A stretch of 64,000 nucleotides of DNA from Tetraselmis striata (GCA_006384855.1 VCJN01001814.1:35392-99391), one strand, 5' to 3'; counted from the first letter of the stretch, positions 1-12,361 are shown. The notes: generated from the sequence alone by a model not told the origin. Made by a program: numbers and translations.

Positions 1-501
1 AATTGCCATGCGTGCACGTGACCCCCATTGATGCGCTCTCGCCTAAGCCAAGGAGGGCACAATAAGCCTTTCATGCGTGAGTAGGCAACAACAACACCAT
101 TTTTGGCCGAAAATCACGCCATGTAGTGGTGAAACTGTAATTTAGGGCTTGTGCAATACCCTTTGTGACCTATTCTTGGTGCCCCACACATGTTGTAGGT
201 GTACCTTACACTAAAGATGACAGCATGTCAGTACGGCGTGGATTTGTGCGTTGGATGTACGCGTACGAAGGGATGGCGCAACTTGTTATTTTCAGTGCAA
301 GTTTTACACGCGTTGATTTGCCATTTCTCGAGGGGCGCAGAACGACGCATGCCATGTCGCACGGTTAGGCCTAGAGCGCGCCCCCATTTTTTCCCAAGTC
401 GACCTCGCCCTTAGTCACTTGCATGCAATTGCCCACGCCGTATTTTCTACATGACATGCGCATGTCGAACAAAAATGCAAAACCCAAACTTATGTGAAGG
501 G
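1..501. repeat. Dispersed ~0.5-kb repeat, copy A (truncated at window edge)
   Basis: This stretch matches 55679-56177 in the same orientation over its whole length, with scattered substitutions and small indels. Shared landmarks are GCCATGCGTGCACGTG near the start, CGCTCTCGCCTAAGCCAA, and AAACCCAAAC near position 480. It carries no convincing gene. The match ends at about 501, exactly where the terminal repeat of the adjacent tyrosine-recombinase element begins, so the element probably inserted into this repeat. Confidence 0.75.
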
Positions 502-636
502 TTGTAGCCGAAAAGCGGTTAGGTCAAGGGAGGAAAACCCATAAACTAGTTTAGATCACTTCAAGTTGAGTCAGGTTTTGCCAGTCATGAGCGAACGGAG
601 AGAGCGGTGGATTGACGGAGAAGGGGTAGCGCCAGG

Positions 637-1675
637 TCATGAAGTAGGCACCGGGAAGGCCACCGCTGCGGAGTCATGTTGGACTTGGAAGTGGTGGAGT
701 GGGGCGATGTGGCCAAAGAAGAACCATGCGCCAGGTAAAGGAAGAACGTTGGGGTCGATGCAGTCCAGCACGACGTCGGAGTTAGTAGCCCAGCCGCCAT
801 GGTAGCGAATGTGGGACAATGCATGGTACTCCGATGGCGTTGGCTGCAGACGCTGCTCCCTTGCGAAGGCTGTGTGAGGTCCAGGAAGTGCCGGCGGGAG
901 GGGCAGCACCGACAAGACGGACGGATGTAGTCAATCAGTCCGACATTGTAGCGGCAGTCCAAGGTTTTGACTGTTCGCTCGGGGTGACCGCCCAGAAGTT
1001 TGTTTCAGCCAAGGCAACAGTAACCACGGGGACAGACTATACGTTGTCGATGAAGTGGTGCAGGAGACGTGCAATTCGGGGGTGCTCTGACACCTGAAGG
1101 AGAAGTACGCGCATGTCATCGGGTCCCCGTCGGCCAGCGCGGGCTTTCTCGCGGTACACATGCACGGTAATGTTGTAATCGTCGACATGCACATCCCGCA
1201 CTCTGCAGGAGAGGCCAGTAAGTCCTCTGGCAAAGAACATGAAGTTGACAACCGAGGCCACGAGGGCTGAGAAGTCGTGTTGGTACTATGGGGTGGGAGC
1301 AAACACAATCAGCTCGGCCTTTGTGACGAAGCGGTAAGGTACACCAGCAGGCAGAGGAACTCGCAAAGGGGCGGTTTCCAGGCGGCGCTGCCGCAGCATC
1401 AGCCCACGCCTTGCCGAAGTGAGGTGTAGGCTGTCCTTGGCGATTGGGTCGAGGTTGTGCAACTCGAAAAACGTGTTGATCGCAGAGAGGTAGGGTTGCA
1501 GTGACTTAGCTCCAATGAGCCCTCGCTCACCAATCCAGGCTACGTACCGAACGACAGTAGCAGTGGTCGCCTCCAGCGGGCTGATGTTCTCGGAGTCATG
1601 GAAGAACTCCGCGAACTGAGACAGTTTGCCGGCGTAGCTCCCGAGTGTCTGAGCGGTGAGGGAGCTGGAGAGCAA
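637..1675 (-). pseudogene. Decayed tyrosine recombinase of copy 1 (active-site Tyr replaced by Cys)
   Basis: Three overlapping minus-strand frames together give a recombinase like the intact one at 29077-30108. The N-terminal SAM-like part (PYLSAINTFFELHNLDP) is at about 1480-1440. The core strand (NFMFFARGL, then CRVRDV) is near 1250-1195. The HSLR box is near 872-861, and the C-terminal GGWATNSDVVLDC is near 805-765. The catalytic tyrosine position is a cysteine (TGC where the related copy at 34.1 kb has TAC). Frameshifts near 1265 and 930 break the frame. Both changes argue for an inactive relic. The recombinase would have closed a circular cDNA into the genome. Confidence 0.7.
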
Positions 1676-2306
1676 GTCGAGTGTCCGTTTGTCCTAGCTC
1701 GTCTGACCCGAAAGCATCCTGCAGTCGTGATCGCACTGAAGCAACCCAGGGAGCGACAGCCTCGGGCTCGTCAATTACGGAAGTGCGTCGTTTTACCGAC
1801 ATAGTTTTAGAGGTGCGACTACCGTTTGCAAAGTACTCGGCAGCAGCGGTTACGTTCCCGGCGGCTGGCCGGTAGATGCTGGACGGGTTTGCAGTAGCAC
1901 CAGTACGGGTTTGCGGGGCAAGGTTCAGGTAGGAGGGCCGCCCCGCGCGCCCTTCGCGCTCGTAGCGCCTGTCGCGCGCGTAACGTACACGCGCGAAACT
2001 TGGTCGTTGCGAACCAGTTGTAACACGCAGTGTAACAACCGACGGACGCAGTGATGGAATGGTACGGGAGGCGGTTGGTTGAGCCGCGCCGTGTGCAGGT
2101 GTGCGGATGGTTGAGCCGCACTCGGCTATAGCTGTAAGAAGCGCCGCACCGAGGAAGGTCTAAATGAAGTCTGTAAGGTAGGGGGGTCAAGTTCTGACAC
2201 AGGGCGCTCCCGCCGTTGACAGAGTTGCAAGGGTGCGCTTTGCGACGGTCACCGAAAGGTGGCCTCGTAAAGCTCCAGCAGCTCCGACGAAAGGCGCTCC
2301 ACACCG

Positions 2307-3186
2307 TCACTCGTGCTCACCTTCGCGACCACGCCCGCGTTCACCGCCACGTCCTCGTCCACGTCCGCGACCTGCAACTGCCGCCGCCACCCGAGCAGTA
2401 GCGGTTGCTTTGGCGCTGCTGGCCACAATCGCCTCGAAGACGCGACGCTCGTAGTCCCTCATGAGGTCCCCAAAAATCGCGGAACCCAGATGCTCAGAAG
2501 CAGGCTGAAAGCGTTGAGCTCGCAACACGTCCAGAACACCTTGGTCACCGTGCACACGCTTGACCTCATTAAGCCTCCGTAGGAAGGCCAAACGAAAGCG
2601 AAACGCCTTGTCGATGGCTTCGGTGTGGTTCCGAGCTCTCGCGAGGTAGGGGGTGAAGTCATGATTTGCAGCAGGGACGTAAGGCAGCAACTCGTCGAGA
2701 GCCACGAAAAGTGCGGCCATGTGGGCGCCGAAACACAACATCCATAAATACTCCTCCTGGGCCGGCAGACGCCGGTCATCCTGCTTGAGGTACTCGCTCG
2801 TTCGTTGGGTCGGTGCTCAGGGGGAAGAGTCCAGGCACTCGGCTGACCGGTCGAACGGCCTCGTAACCAGACTCTGCTCTCTGCAGTAGTTTCGGCACCG
2901 CGAGGTAGTCATCCTCGTCACTCACGGATTTTGCTCCGACACGGCCGCTCTGGGCTAGCTCTAGCAAGTCGGGGCGCTCTGCGGCTCCCCCGCTGCATGT
3001 CGGTTGTCCCGCGACGCGCTGCCCGGAACCGGAACCATGTGCTCCTTCTCCATCAACAACGCGCTCACGAGCCGTCAATTGGGCCATCGCTGTAGCAAGC
3101 TCTCGCAGTAATGTAGATTGGGCCTTCACATCTGCGTATAGCGACTCGAGAGTCGGCTCAACAACGGGTTCTTCTCCATCTGGCAT
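2307..3186 (-). pseudogene. Gag-like protein of copy 1, broken into two frames
   Basis: The first frame starts with ATG at 3186 (MPDGEEPV) and runs to 2776. It is acidic and Ser/Gly-rich, with SVSDEDDYLAVPKLLQ near its end. The second frame runs from ATG 2741 (MLCFGAHMAALFVALDELLPYV) to 2307. It is helical and ends in an Arg-Gly-rich tail (GRGRGRGRGGERGRG) that could bind RNA. The two frames differ by one nucleotide phase, so a frameshift or stop separates what was probably one protein. The helical part resembles the middle of the 322-residue gag-like frame at 32275-33243. Function in RNA packaging is inferred from position only. Confidence 0.5.
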
Positions 3187-3579
3187 GGTAACGCACGGGC
3201 GTACGGATGAGAATATCACACACGGGTGGTGAGCCGGGTGTGGTCTTGAACAACCTGGGGTGACCTTGCTCGCAACAGGTTACGAGACAGTTTTAACATC
3301 GCTGCGTGGAACGCAGCGAAAACTGGAAGATGACATGCTCAGCTGTTATGGCTGCTTTTATGTCTACTCGTGCTGCACCCAAAAAGGGCGCAACGACAGA
3401 TGCCTAGTTCCCGTACCACTGAGCAGCACTTGTAGCCGAAAAGCGGTTAGGTCAAGGGAGGAAACCCCATAAACTAGTTTAGATCATAACTGTCAAGTGC
3501 GCTGCTGAGGGCGCGCCACGGGCCAGGCCAGCCAGGGCGCCGCCCGTCACTGCTACAGCGCGCATCATATGCGAGAGGC

Positions 3580-3625
3580 CGAGATAACAGGAGATGGTCG
3601 CACAGGTACTGGTAGCCATTATTAT
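3580..3625. repeat. Target-site duplication, left copy
   Basis: Begins CGAGATAACAGGAG and ends GCCATTATTAT. Identical to 6662-6707. The poly(T) start of the retrotransposon follows directly. Confidence 0.9.
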
Positions 3626-3834
3626 TTTTTTTTTTTACATCGGGGCTTTCACAAAAGCGCACTACAAGGAGAACTAAGAGCAACTATGAGAGGTTGCCAG
3701 CAAAAGAGATACTTAAGCCTGAAAAACAAGGTCGAACAGGAGGACAGGGAGCCAAAAGATAAGAAGGAGCCAAGGGAACCACGAAGTCACTTAGCTGCCA
3801 GAAACTCCAAGAACCCCCGCCCCGGGGTAGGCTA

Positions 3835-6661
3835 TCAGGCACGGCGAGGACGCTTGCAGCCAACGACCCGGGTCATAGCAACACATGCCGACGAACGACG
3901 CGACGCGGGCGCAGGAGCACCATCACGTGCCACCCGCGCGGCCGCGACCCCGCCAAGAACATTGTCTGCATGAGCCATGTTGATGAGCAAGGAGAAACGG
4001 CGGCGCCACGCAGACAAGAGCTGGCCGATATTCTTGCCATTGTGTGCTTGGCTAGCTTTCGCGAGCTCCACCAAGAAGGCCTCAGCGTGCGGGGCCAGCG
4101 AGCCAAACTCGGAAACGGCGAAAGGGACAAAGCGAAGCATGCCGGCGGCGTTTCGGACACCCTCGTCATACTTCTGGATTTTGTGGCGCTCTGCAGCCCG
4201 CAAAGCAGTCGTTGGATCCGGGGTTGACACGCCGAGGATAGGGGCAATGGTGGTATCGACAGCAACCGTGTTTCCGCGGATACCGCCATACCCAAAAAGC
4301 CCAACATCGGCGGGCCGCCCGTCGCTGCCCTTCGGGAGAGAAACAAGCACCGACGGCTCCGTGAGGATCTGGACACCCACGCCCAGCGCGGACTTCACGT
4401 CGTGGCAAATGTCGGAAAGGCCATGTGCCGCCCACTCGTGTGCTGCGTGATTGGAGTCGCCCCCAGAGCAGCGTGCCACGTGATCAGCGTATGCAACCGC
4501 CCAAGTTGAAGGAGTGAACTCCACGCCAGCATCCTCAAAACGGGCAAGCATGCCTTGTACCGAGAAGGAGCAAGAAGCACAAGAGCATGGCTCGCCAAGG
4601 GAGAGGACAGGAGCCGCCGGAAGGCCAAATGGGCGGCAAGCGGCCACACGGAACATGGAATCGTAGTACTCAGGGGAACGCTCACGGACTTCACCAAGGC
4701 GACCCTCACATGGAGGATCAGTCACCAGGAACGCCGTCGCAGCGCGTAAGAGGCGGCCTCGGAAGCGGTTGCTGTCAGGGCCGCTTCTAGGCATACGCGC
4801 AGCCAGCTTTGCGAAACGGACCGTGTGGATGCGGTGGCTCAGGGTTTCCTGTACTTTCCGCATGGAGTGCAAGGGGAAGTCCGAGTAATGCGGGATAGCT
4901 TGGAGGTCGGCCGCCGAGCGCAAAGCAGACGCCGGCTCAGCCCCGGCGTCCGAGCAGCCGGCCCGGGCGACGTGGGAGCGCTTGGAGGGGAGCAACTTCA
5001 AGGCAGAGGCCAACGGCCCCGCTAGATCTTCGAGCACCGCGTCTCCACACTCGTTAACGACACGCGTATGAGCGGCGCGAAGCTCGATAGCCCACATCGG
5101 CGCCGACGCGTTGGCGCCGGCATCGAGCTCCAACGTTGGGGTGGCCAAAGCCTGGTGGATCGAGGACGCCCCAACAAGGTAGAGGCTCTGAGGGCTAGAC
5201 ACGCCGGACGGGTCGGAAAAGAACGCCCCAGCGTCGCTCAGGGTGGCGTGTTGAGCACGGAGGAAAGTCACAGCTTGGCCAACCACGAGGGCGGCAGCGC
5301 CGATGTGGGAGGCATCTGCTATAGACACATTATCGCCGATGCCGAGGCCCCCAAATTGGACCGGGAGGGACAGCTGCGTGCGCATGGAGGGCGTATCCAA
5401 GAGGTCGGGGTCAACACCCCATATGCCGGCAAGCGTTGAAAATGCGGCGGCGTCGGCATCTTCGAGGAAAGACGTAATGGTGTCGCCATACCCCTCGGAT
5501 CGACCCAAGCCCCGAGGCGTGGAGCGGAGATGGTGGCCAAAACGACGGCCGCAAACTTGCAACAAACGAGTAGCAGTGTGGGAGTGGAAGTGGTCTGCCA
5601 AACCGATAAGCCGGGAGCCGAATTGGCGAAATCTCTCGACCGTTTTGTCCAACAGTTCCCGGGCGAAAATGGCCGAGCCCACAGGGGCACCAAGCACCTT
5701 GATTCCAGACGAGGAGACTGCAACACCATGCAACAAATGCCCAAAAGGAAGGGCGCCGAACGGGGACGAAGAGCCAAGCTGACAATACGCTTGTCGTTTG
5801 CGAATGGTGACACTTAACCCAACGGCGGCAAAAGCGGATGGGGCCACCCATGTAGCAAGCGCAAGTCCATCGCCAGTGCCGACAAGGTTGACGTCGTCTG
5901 AGAAAGCCGCCAACACTGAGTGACTGGGGGCAGCCGCGCCGATGCGAGCATACACTCGGGCGGCGACGGCGGCGAACAGAATGAGGCCGAGGACGCAACC
6001 CTGGCGGGCCCCTCGACGGCTTGGAATCCGGAGAGAAGGACCAGGTTGGGAGCCGTCGAAAACGTACAGATTGGACTCTTGACCATACAGCATGATCGCC
6101 GAACGCAATAGAGGCTGCCAAACAGGGTCCTCGAGCAGTGTTCGGAACATTTCGGAGCAGTAGAAGGAATTGAACGCGTTTTCGGCGTCAAGCTGCACCA
6201 AGACGAGGGATGGATCCGAGTCCAGGAGAGATCGCACAAGGAATTGAACTAGTTCCACGCCACCCTTAACGCCAAAACCGAACTGGCCGCGGGCGGCAAG
6301 CCATTGGGCGATGGGCTCGCCATGAGCGCGCAAGAGGACGCGCATAGCGAACCGGACAAGCACGCTGCCGATGCCAATGGGCCGAACGGACCCCTTCATG
6401 TCTCCGGCACTTAGTTCCAAGGCATTGCGCTCCGCCGGCGTGAGCTTATCTAGGGGAACCAAGGTAGCAGAGGAAAGGAAATGGGCGACGCCAGCAGGGA
6501 CCTCCGCATTTGCGATGGCCTCGGCTATGCCACGGAGGTGGGAGCGCGAGCAGAGGGCACGGAGAGCCTCAAAGCGGATGCCATCGAGGAATGGGGCAGA
6601 ACCATTGGGGCTGCTGGACAACACCTCGCAAACGTCCACCGAAGACTCAGGGAAAGCGAGG
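3835..6661 (-). CDS. Reverse transcriptase with C-terminal zinc knuckle and restriction-like endonuclease (5'-truncated)
   Basis: The frame encodes about 934 residues counted from a GTG at 6639 and stays open to the element's edge, so the true N-terminus is missing. RT motifs are visible: LDAENAFNS (about 150-158), RRGARQGCVLG (about 208-218) and the catalytic FSDD (246-249). Near residues 687-724 is a Cys-x2-Cys...His-x3-Cys knuckle (CASC...HVARC). It is followed by a PD-(D/E)xK-like module: GRPADVG (D778), VAVDTT (D795) and HKIQKY (K820/K823). This order (RT, CCHC, restriction-like endonuclease) is typical of the R2/CRE/NeSL/Hero group, not of APE-type LINEs. The enzyme would nick the target and copy its own RNA there. 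Clade placement is inferred from domain order only. No frameshift or stop is seen. Confidence 0.85.
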
Positions 6662-6707
6662 CGAGATAACAGGAGATGGTCGCACAGGTACTGGTAGCCA
6701 TTATTAT
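6662..6707. repeat. Target-site duplication, right copy
   Basis: Identical to 3580-3625. It marks the truncated 5' edge of the minus-strand non-LTR element. Confidence 0.9.
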
Positions 6708-7318
6708 CTACTGATTATGCCAGATAACAGGGACTACCCGTACATCGATTGCGTGGTCGCGGGTGCTGCGTTGCTGTAACGGGGATCATGCGTGCATTGG
6801 TGCACGTGCAGCAAGAACGACTGGCGCCTTGATGATGATGATATATGAATTTTAACAAAATATTTTATTTGTTCGACGTCCTTCCCTCCCCGGTATGGAT
6901 TAGGTGTACACTTTCCGTGCATTCTCAGGCGGACGCTGTCCCTGCTGCAGCCGACCGCACATAATAATTAATTTGGTCGGCATTCGAGTCGCCATCGGCC
7001 TTCGTGCCGTTGCTGACTACAGGTACGAGATATAGCTGTAGAGGACCTTTCTGATTGCCTTTTATTTTGGTGATTTCCGATATCGCCTTCTGCTGCTAGC
7101 TCATGTTAGATACAGCGACAATCTCACAAATCCTTATTATCCGTAGGTTTACTGTGGCAGCACGACCGACGTACGTGGACTCGTGCAGCGCAAACGATGT
7201 CTCGGATGACAGCATGCCCCCTGGCACCCTGGCAGTCCTCTACCAGTATTAACCACTCGTACCCCTTTCACCCCTAACTTCTCGAACTAGCCTTTCACCT
7301 GGCTGTGTCGCCTCAGAT

Positions 7319-7355
<37 letters not shown>

Positions 7356-7560
7356 CCTGCACACACACTCACCGCCACGACCCCACCCATCCACCCTGCA
7401 TTCGTTTGCACCTGATCAGCGCGAATTCGCTACTTTTGTCAGTCTCACTGGCTCAGACGCCCGCGTCGTCCTCGTCCTTGTCCTAGGACAGCGAATAAGT
7501 CGGCATATTGCTGGGTACAGTGAGACCGCCCCATCCCACAGTCGCTCGTTCCGGGGAGCG
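6708..7560. other. Intergenic; dispersed-repeat tail and C30 tract
   Basis: No gene seen. 7035-7106 is a short copy of the 3'-coterminal repeat family, ending CTGCTAGCTCATGT. A run of 30 C occupies 7323-7352, about 200 nt before the next gene model. Confidence 0.6.
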
Positions 7561-9498
7561 ATGCCGCCGCTCGGCGGGCCGCGAGACATGACGGCAGATT
7601 CGGCACTTGTGGGCGCCGCCGTGATGACTGCCGGCACGCGGCCGTCGCGTTCGACGCCCCTGCCGCGCAACCCGCACGTGCGAGCGGCTGTGCTTCAGAA
7701 GCGGCTGCGCCCGCTTCACCGCCGGCTGGACCTCATCTCCACCGCCGGCGCGCCCCGCACACTGGTACCCACCCTCCCTCCCCCTCCCCCAACACACGAA
7801 GCCTGCCTTTTCTCGCATCCTCGTACAGCTGCCGTCGTGTCGACGGTGGATGGCTCGCTGCACCGTTTGTCAGGGCACCGAGAACGCGCTTTCACTTGCG
7901 TGATGTGCTTGGTTTGGTTTTACTGGCATGCCCCCCGCGATTAAGCTACAGCCTAGCAGTCTGCATCTGGCGGTGCTAACTGTAGGCTACCAGGAACGTC
8001 CCTTGCGTGCGCAAATCCGCGTTGGTCGTGATTGACGGGGCAGCAATCCGGCGGGCCAGTGCGTAGCTAGGCGGACCCACTACGGTACCGCCGCCCTCCC
8101 TCGAGGTGGAGGTGCTCAGTGTCATCCATATATTGATATGACCATCATCTACAAGTACTGGCTGGCATCTACAAGTACCAGTACCAGTACCAGTACGAGT
8201 GAAGATATTTCACTCCTTGTTCCGGTACGGTAAAGCGTCATATACATCATATCCGAATCAGATCGCCATCAGATTCGTAACAATCTCTTATTGTACGGTA
8301 CCGGTACCGGTATAGCGTTTGCGCGCGCGTAAGGCAAGTGACGAACTGCTGGCACCTTATGCCAGTACTGGCCAGTACTGGCTTGCCGATTACTATACTG
8401 GTATTGCGGTACAAGTACCCGTAGCGCCCCGTGTACGGGTACCTCTTGTACTTCTTATGGTTCTGCTGTATACAGCAGCAGTTACTACCTGCACTTATAT
8501 TGGTAGATACAGCTAGTCGCTAGATATAATATTAGCGAATAAGATATTTTGCAAGAATGTTACATCCATAAAGTATCTGTTAAGTCATAGCAAGTCATTA
8601 TACGCCGGTGCGATGGTGGCGACTTTATTTGCGTTTTGGCATGATTTCTACTGACATGACCCTAGGTCAGTGAGCAGTCGGCGACCGTTGAATATCCCTC
8701 CTATTCATACATAGTCCATCGGAAAATATCCCAACGTGGCCATCTTGCCATGGCTGAGCATGCCGGTCGCCCCTGCCCGTGCAGGCGCAGGCTGTGCAGG
8801 AGAATGCGGGCGCCACGTCAGCCTCTTACGCAGGCCTGTGGCGAAAAGATCCCGACGCGTCCGACCCCATGGATGCAGCGTGCGACGCGGTGGAGCTGGG
8901 CTGGGTGCTGCGGCGCGCCATTGGGCTGCTGAACCAGATGCAGGTAGTGGACACGCCCGACACCTTTGGCACCACCATCAAGGCGGGCGGCGTGCTGGAC
9001 GTGGTGGAGCGATACCCGAAGAGCGGCGAGAGCGTGGTGCATAAACGGCGGGATAAGCGCGGTGGGAGCCACACGGGCGTGGTGGTGCAGACAGCAGAGG
9101 GGCCCTCCATACAGTGCGCCCCCCGCTCCCCTCTGGTCCTCGATTGATTCCCTACCGCGATCGCCTTCATGTTCTAATGGGACTGGTGGGGATTCACAGG
9201 CTAACGGAGCCTTCGTTGTGTGTGGCTGGCAGGGTGGAGTGGAGTGAGCCCTATGCTGGCTGGTGCTCCGATACCTTCACGCTCTCCGAGGGTGGCCGCC
9301 GCCTGACGGTCTCCACGCTGATGCGCATGAGCAGCGGGCGAGAGGTGTCGTACAAGTGCGCCCTCCCCGCCTCTCCCATCAGCCGCTGGTCTGACCAGTG
9401 ACCAGCGCACCTCGCCGACGGCCCACTGAACCCCCCCCCGCTTGGTTGTCAACCGCAGAACGGTCTACCAGCGCGCCGGCGGAGCTGCCGCAGCGTAA
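7561..9498 (+). CDS. Lipocalin/FABP-like beta-barrel protein, four exons
   Basis: Phase-consistent exons: 7561-7764, 8800-9113 (8785 and 8791 are alternative in-phase acceptors), 9233-9355 and 9459-9498, giving about 226 residues. Exon 2 reads YAGLWRKDPDASDPMD, then LGWVLRRAIGLLNQM, TFGTTIKAGGVLDVVERYP and RRDKRGG. Exons 3-4 continue EWSEPYAGWCSDTF, LTVSTLMRM and REVSYKTVYQRAG. A GxW motif at the start, a two-helix lid-like stretch and strands ending in tYtxvYxR recall the calycin (FABP/lipocalin) pattern, suggesting a small hydrophobic-ligand carrier. Ligand and compartment are unknown. The N-terminal exon (Arg/Ala/Pro-rich) could be a targeting peptide and is the least certain part. I do not know a gene name. 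Confidence 0.6.
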
Positions 9499-10980
9499 AG
9501 TGCTTCCTCTAGCAAGCGCGCCGCCAGTGCCGTAAAGTATGCACGTGCCGCGGCTTATACCATCTATGTTGTGTAATACTATATACCGCGACCGCTCCCC
9601 TGACCACAGGCAGCATTTCCACCCCACCGGCCGGTGCTCTCTGCCATGTCTTCACAAAGTAGTTATATAGATTGTGGTGGATCTGTGTGAGCGCCCCAAG
9701 AAGGAAGCACAGAGCACCACCAACGCCGTGCTAGACGTGAGGCCGGTGGTCTTCATAACACAGGGTACTCTGGCCGGCGGGGCGCGTTTCTCTATATTCA
9801 CGGAATTGCGTTGGTAAGCATCGCCTCCCAGGACACGTGGCTCCCGCTATTAAGCAGGTGCCCGACCGGCAGTTGCTGTGTTCGTTTGGCTGCCGGTTGC
9901 TCTCCTCACCTGTGCGTGGGAACTATTGCGAGCAGCTGTGTGCGCTTTTATGGCTTGGGCCACTGTTTGCGCGCAGCACAGCCCTCAATATCGCCATCGG
10001 CGGAAGGTGCAGGAGACTAACAGGGGCTCTAACTCCCGAGGCATGATATATATGAGTATATTAAACATTCGCTAGCGCCCCATGTCTGAGAGCGAATGTT
10101 GGGTTCTTATATTCGCGCTGTCACCCGTGCGCGGGGAATGCTGCCCGGCCTCCTCTCATTCGTATCTACACAAATCCACGGCTGTCACTATCGGCAAAAG
10201 TCTCGCCATTATTGACAATGCCATTCCGTGGATACTTCGTGAATTTCAAAAGGGCGCTCGCTGGAGATGCTTGGAGGCCGTCCGCGCTCGCAGCCCCCCT
10301 TCCATGTGCAAATCACCGGTTGATGAATATGCAGGGGCTGTGCATTTAGATGGTGGAATCATCATATCAACGTGTCATTGATCGCCAGTGGCAATGGGGG
10401 TTCTAGCCACCCTATCATCATTCAGCGTTAAGAAGGGTCCATCAGCAATGATGCTACAGGCTTGTGTAGAAAAGAGCGGATCGAGTTTGCCCCATGGGCA
10501 AAAAATGGCCCCGTAGCTAGATTAAACCGGTGAATATCTTCAAGCCAACTCTTCACCGCATAAACTAGTTTTTCGAGCCACCTCACACGTGAAGACCCCG
10601 AGCAAAAGTGAGCATTGAGCTATGCGCTACGCATGCCGAGGACTGAATTTCCCTATCCTGGAACAACTCTATATCTATCATGACAGCCAGGCGCACCGAG
10701 GTATCAATGGCGCGCCTTTGTTGGTGACAATGTTGTCGGTTTTTTGTCGATGAAGGGCTGGAGGGGTCTTCTCCTTGTTGCTTTGCCCGCCTTGACCGCC
10801 CGCCCAGCCTCCCTCGCGGGTGTCGTCGCAAGACAGTCCGCGAGCTGAGGTGCCAAACCGAAGAGCTGCACCCTCAGACTTCAGCCTATGCGATTAGCCG
10901 CTGCCGCCCCCGAGAGGGTGCGCGCCATCGTCGCTCCCCCCGACAAACTGTCGAATCACTACAATGCTGCGGCTGCAGCG
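9499..10980. other. Intergenic, no supported gene
   Basis: Small open frames exist (for example 10082-10381, beginning MSESECWVLIFALSP), but none shows a family motif or a splice partner. A stretch near 9671-9765 reads VVDLCERPKKEAQSTTNAVLDV and could be an orphan exon. I see no RNA gene. Confidence 0.4.
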
Positions 10981-12361
10981 TCAAAGCTTCTTGTAGTTGT
11001 ACATATTGCTGCGCAGATGTGTGACCTGCAGGAGGAGGGTGATTGGCAGTAGGGGCAGAGCATCGTTCAGGGATGCACAATCAGGGATGGGTGTGCCATT
11101 GTCAACAGCGGAAAACACTGCCGACTGGGTGGTGGTGGTGCCGGGGGGGGGGGGGGGAGGGGGGACATGCAGGACGCAAGGCCCACCGAGCGCTGGAGGT
11201 CCGCCGCCATGCCGGCAGCGCTGCGGCAGATGAGGCACACCACGGCCGGCGTTGCCGGCAGCCACGCCAGGCTCCACCGGAAGCTGGGTGGCAGTGCCGC
11301 GGTGCGCCGGAGTGTGTCATACTCCACCCACAGCGCCCAGGCCCAGAAGGCGCCGCAGCATGCCGAGGCGGCGAGGGCGACGGCCATCCTCCTGGGCGGT
11401 ACAGCGGGCAAGGGGGCAGATCCGCCAGGGGAGGGCAGCTGCATCCCAAGCAGGCCAGCGCCTGCCAGAATGCAGGCCACTGCGTTGCCAAGCAGACCCA
11501 GGCCGATGGCGGCGGCACTCCGGGTGGTGCGGAATTCGGCGGTGTAGCGCTGTTTAGTTAGCCGACCCAAAAGGGGAAAGGGGGGGGGGGGGGGGTGTCA
11601 GCGCCCTCTGCTCTATGATGTTGACACGGGGGGCGATACTCACAGAATTGAGGGAATGCATTGCGCAGTTGGCTCACTGACATGACTATTCACAAGCCAG
11701 CCCCCCCCCCCCCCCCCCCCCCCCTCTGTCTAGGGAATCTGCGCAGAGGTTGATGAAAGAAGAGAATCGGAAACATTGCGCAACTTGGAGCATTCAACAA
11801 CGCTCTGAGAATACATCCAATTGCGGCGTGGAGGGAGCTTTCAGCTACCTTGTGCATACACGTTCTCGTTAAGGGAGTTATAAGGCAACACACAACTTCC
11901 ATTTTAGGCTCCTCTGGGTGTATTAACTGAGAGACAACGATTCCATGTAAAGCGCTGGAGCATTTCGGGATCTGTGACTGTTTTTTTTGTTTCGCAGGGT
12001 TCCTCCGCTGTGTGTTCCTCGATGAGCTCTGATTGATCCAATAATGACAGAACTTCACAAGACACTGTGGTTATAATGGTAGGGGCGTATGATAGTGCTA
12101 TCCCACCCAAAAGGAAGCACGCAAAGGCGTAGAAGTGGCCGGGAGGGAAATGCACTCAGGGGGGGGAAGGGGGGTCAGCAGAGTTTGAGACCGGTTTCCA
12201 CCCACCGTGCTCCAGGGGTCTGCCGCGTGGTGCGTCGCCGCCAGGGCGAAAAACACGCCGGCGATGAGAGCCACGGCGGCAAAGAGTCGGCACCACATGC
12301 GGCTCTGCGACGCGCTCTCCTCCTGCAGCGCCTGCACCAGCTCTTCCTGCTCTACGCTCAT
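10981..12361 (-). CDS. Multi-pass membrane protein of unknown function, at least two exons
   Basis: Exon 1 runs from ATG 12361 to 12206 (52 residues, MSVEQEELVQALQEE...), with a hydrophobic segment LFAAVALIAGVFFALAA. It ends ACG|GTGGGT. Exon 2 starts at 11549 after a C-rich tract and CAG, and runs in phase to 11187 (121 residues). It holds AAAIGLGLLGNAVACILAGAGLLG, MAVALAASACCGAFWAWALWV and a weaker segment, SLAWLPATPAVVCLIC. A third exon from about 11117, reading SAVFSAVDNGTPIPD and ending at 10981, is possible but weak. Three to four membrane passes with short loops are predicted by eye. The family is not recognised. Another hydrophobic open stretch inside intron 1 (FYAFACFLLGGIALSY, about 12125-12080) does not splice in phase. 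Confidence 0.5.

Larger units (their letters stand above)
502..3486 (-). mobile_element. RT-less tyrosine-recombinase retroelement relic (DIRS/PAT-like), copy 1
   Basis: A 57-bp direct repeat, nearly identical, bounds the segment at 502-558 and 3430-3486. Reading on the minus strand from the right, it holds a gag-like frame (about 3186-2307), a 0.5-kb spacer and then a decayed tyrosine recombinase (about 1675-637). No reverse transcriptase can be seen, and the gap between the frames is too small for one. The block 3300-3429 recurs beside the second copy at 33716-33846 and, in part, at 36690-36737. Body order plus split terminal repeats fits a non-autonomous PAT/DIRS derivative. Assignment to the DIRS order is inferred from the recombinase and its resemblance to the full element at 28.8-33.5 kb. 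Confidence 0.7.
3580..6707 (-). mobile_element. 5'-truncated non-LTR retrotransposon with 46-bp target-site duplication
   Basis: Identical 46-bp sequences at 3580-3625 and 6662-6707 flank the insertion. Immediately inside the left copy is a T-run of about 13, the poly(A) tail of a minus-strand element. The single long frame inside is open right up to the right-hand duplication, without an ATG near its start. This is the usual 5' truncation produced by target-primed reverse transcription. The perfect duplication and the uninterrupted 900-codon frame suggest a recent insertion. Confidence 0.9.
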
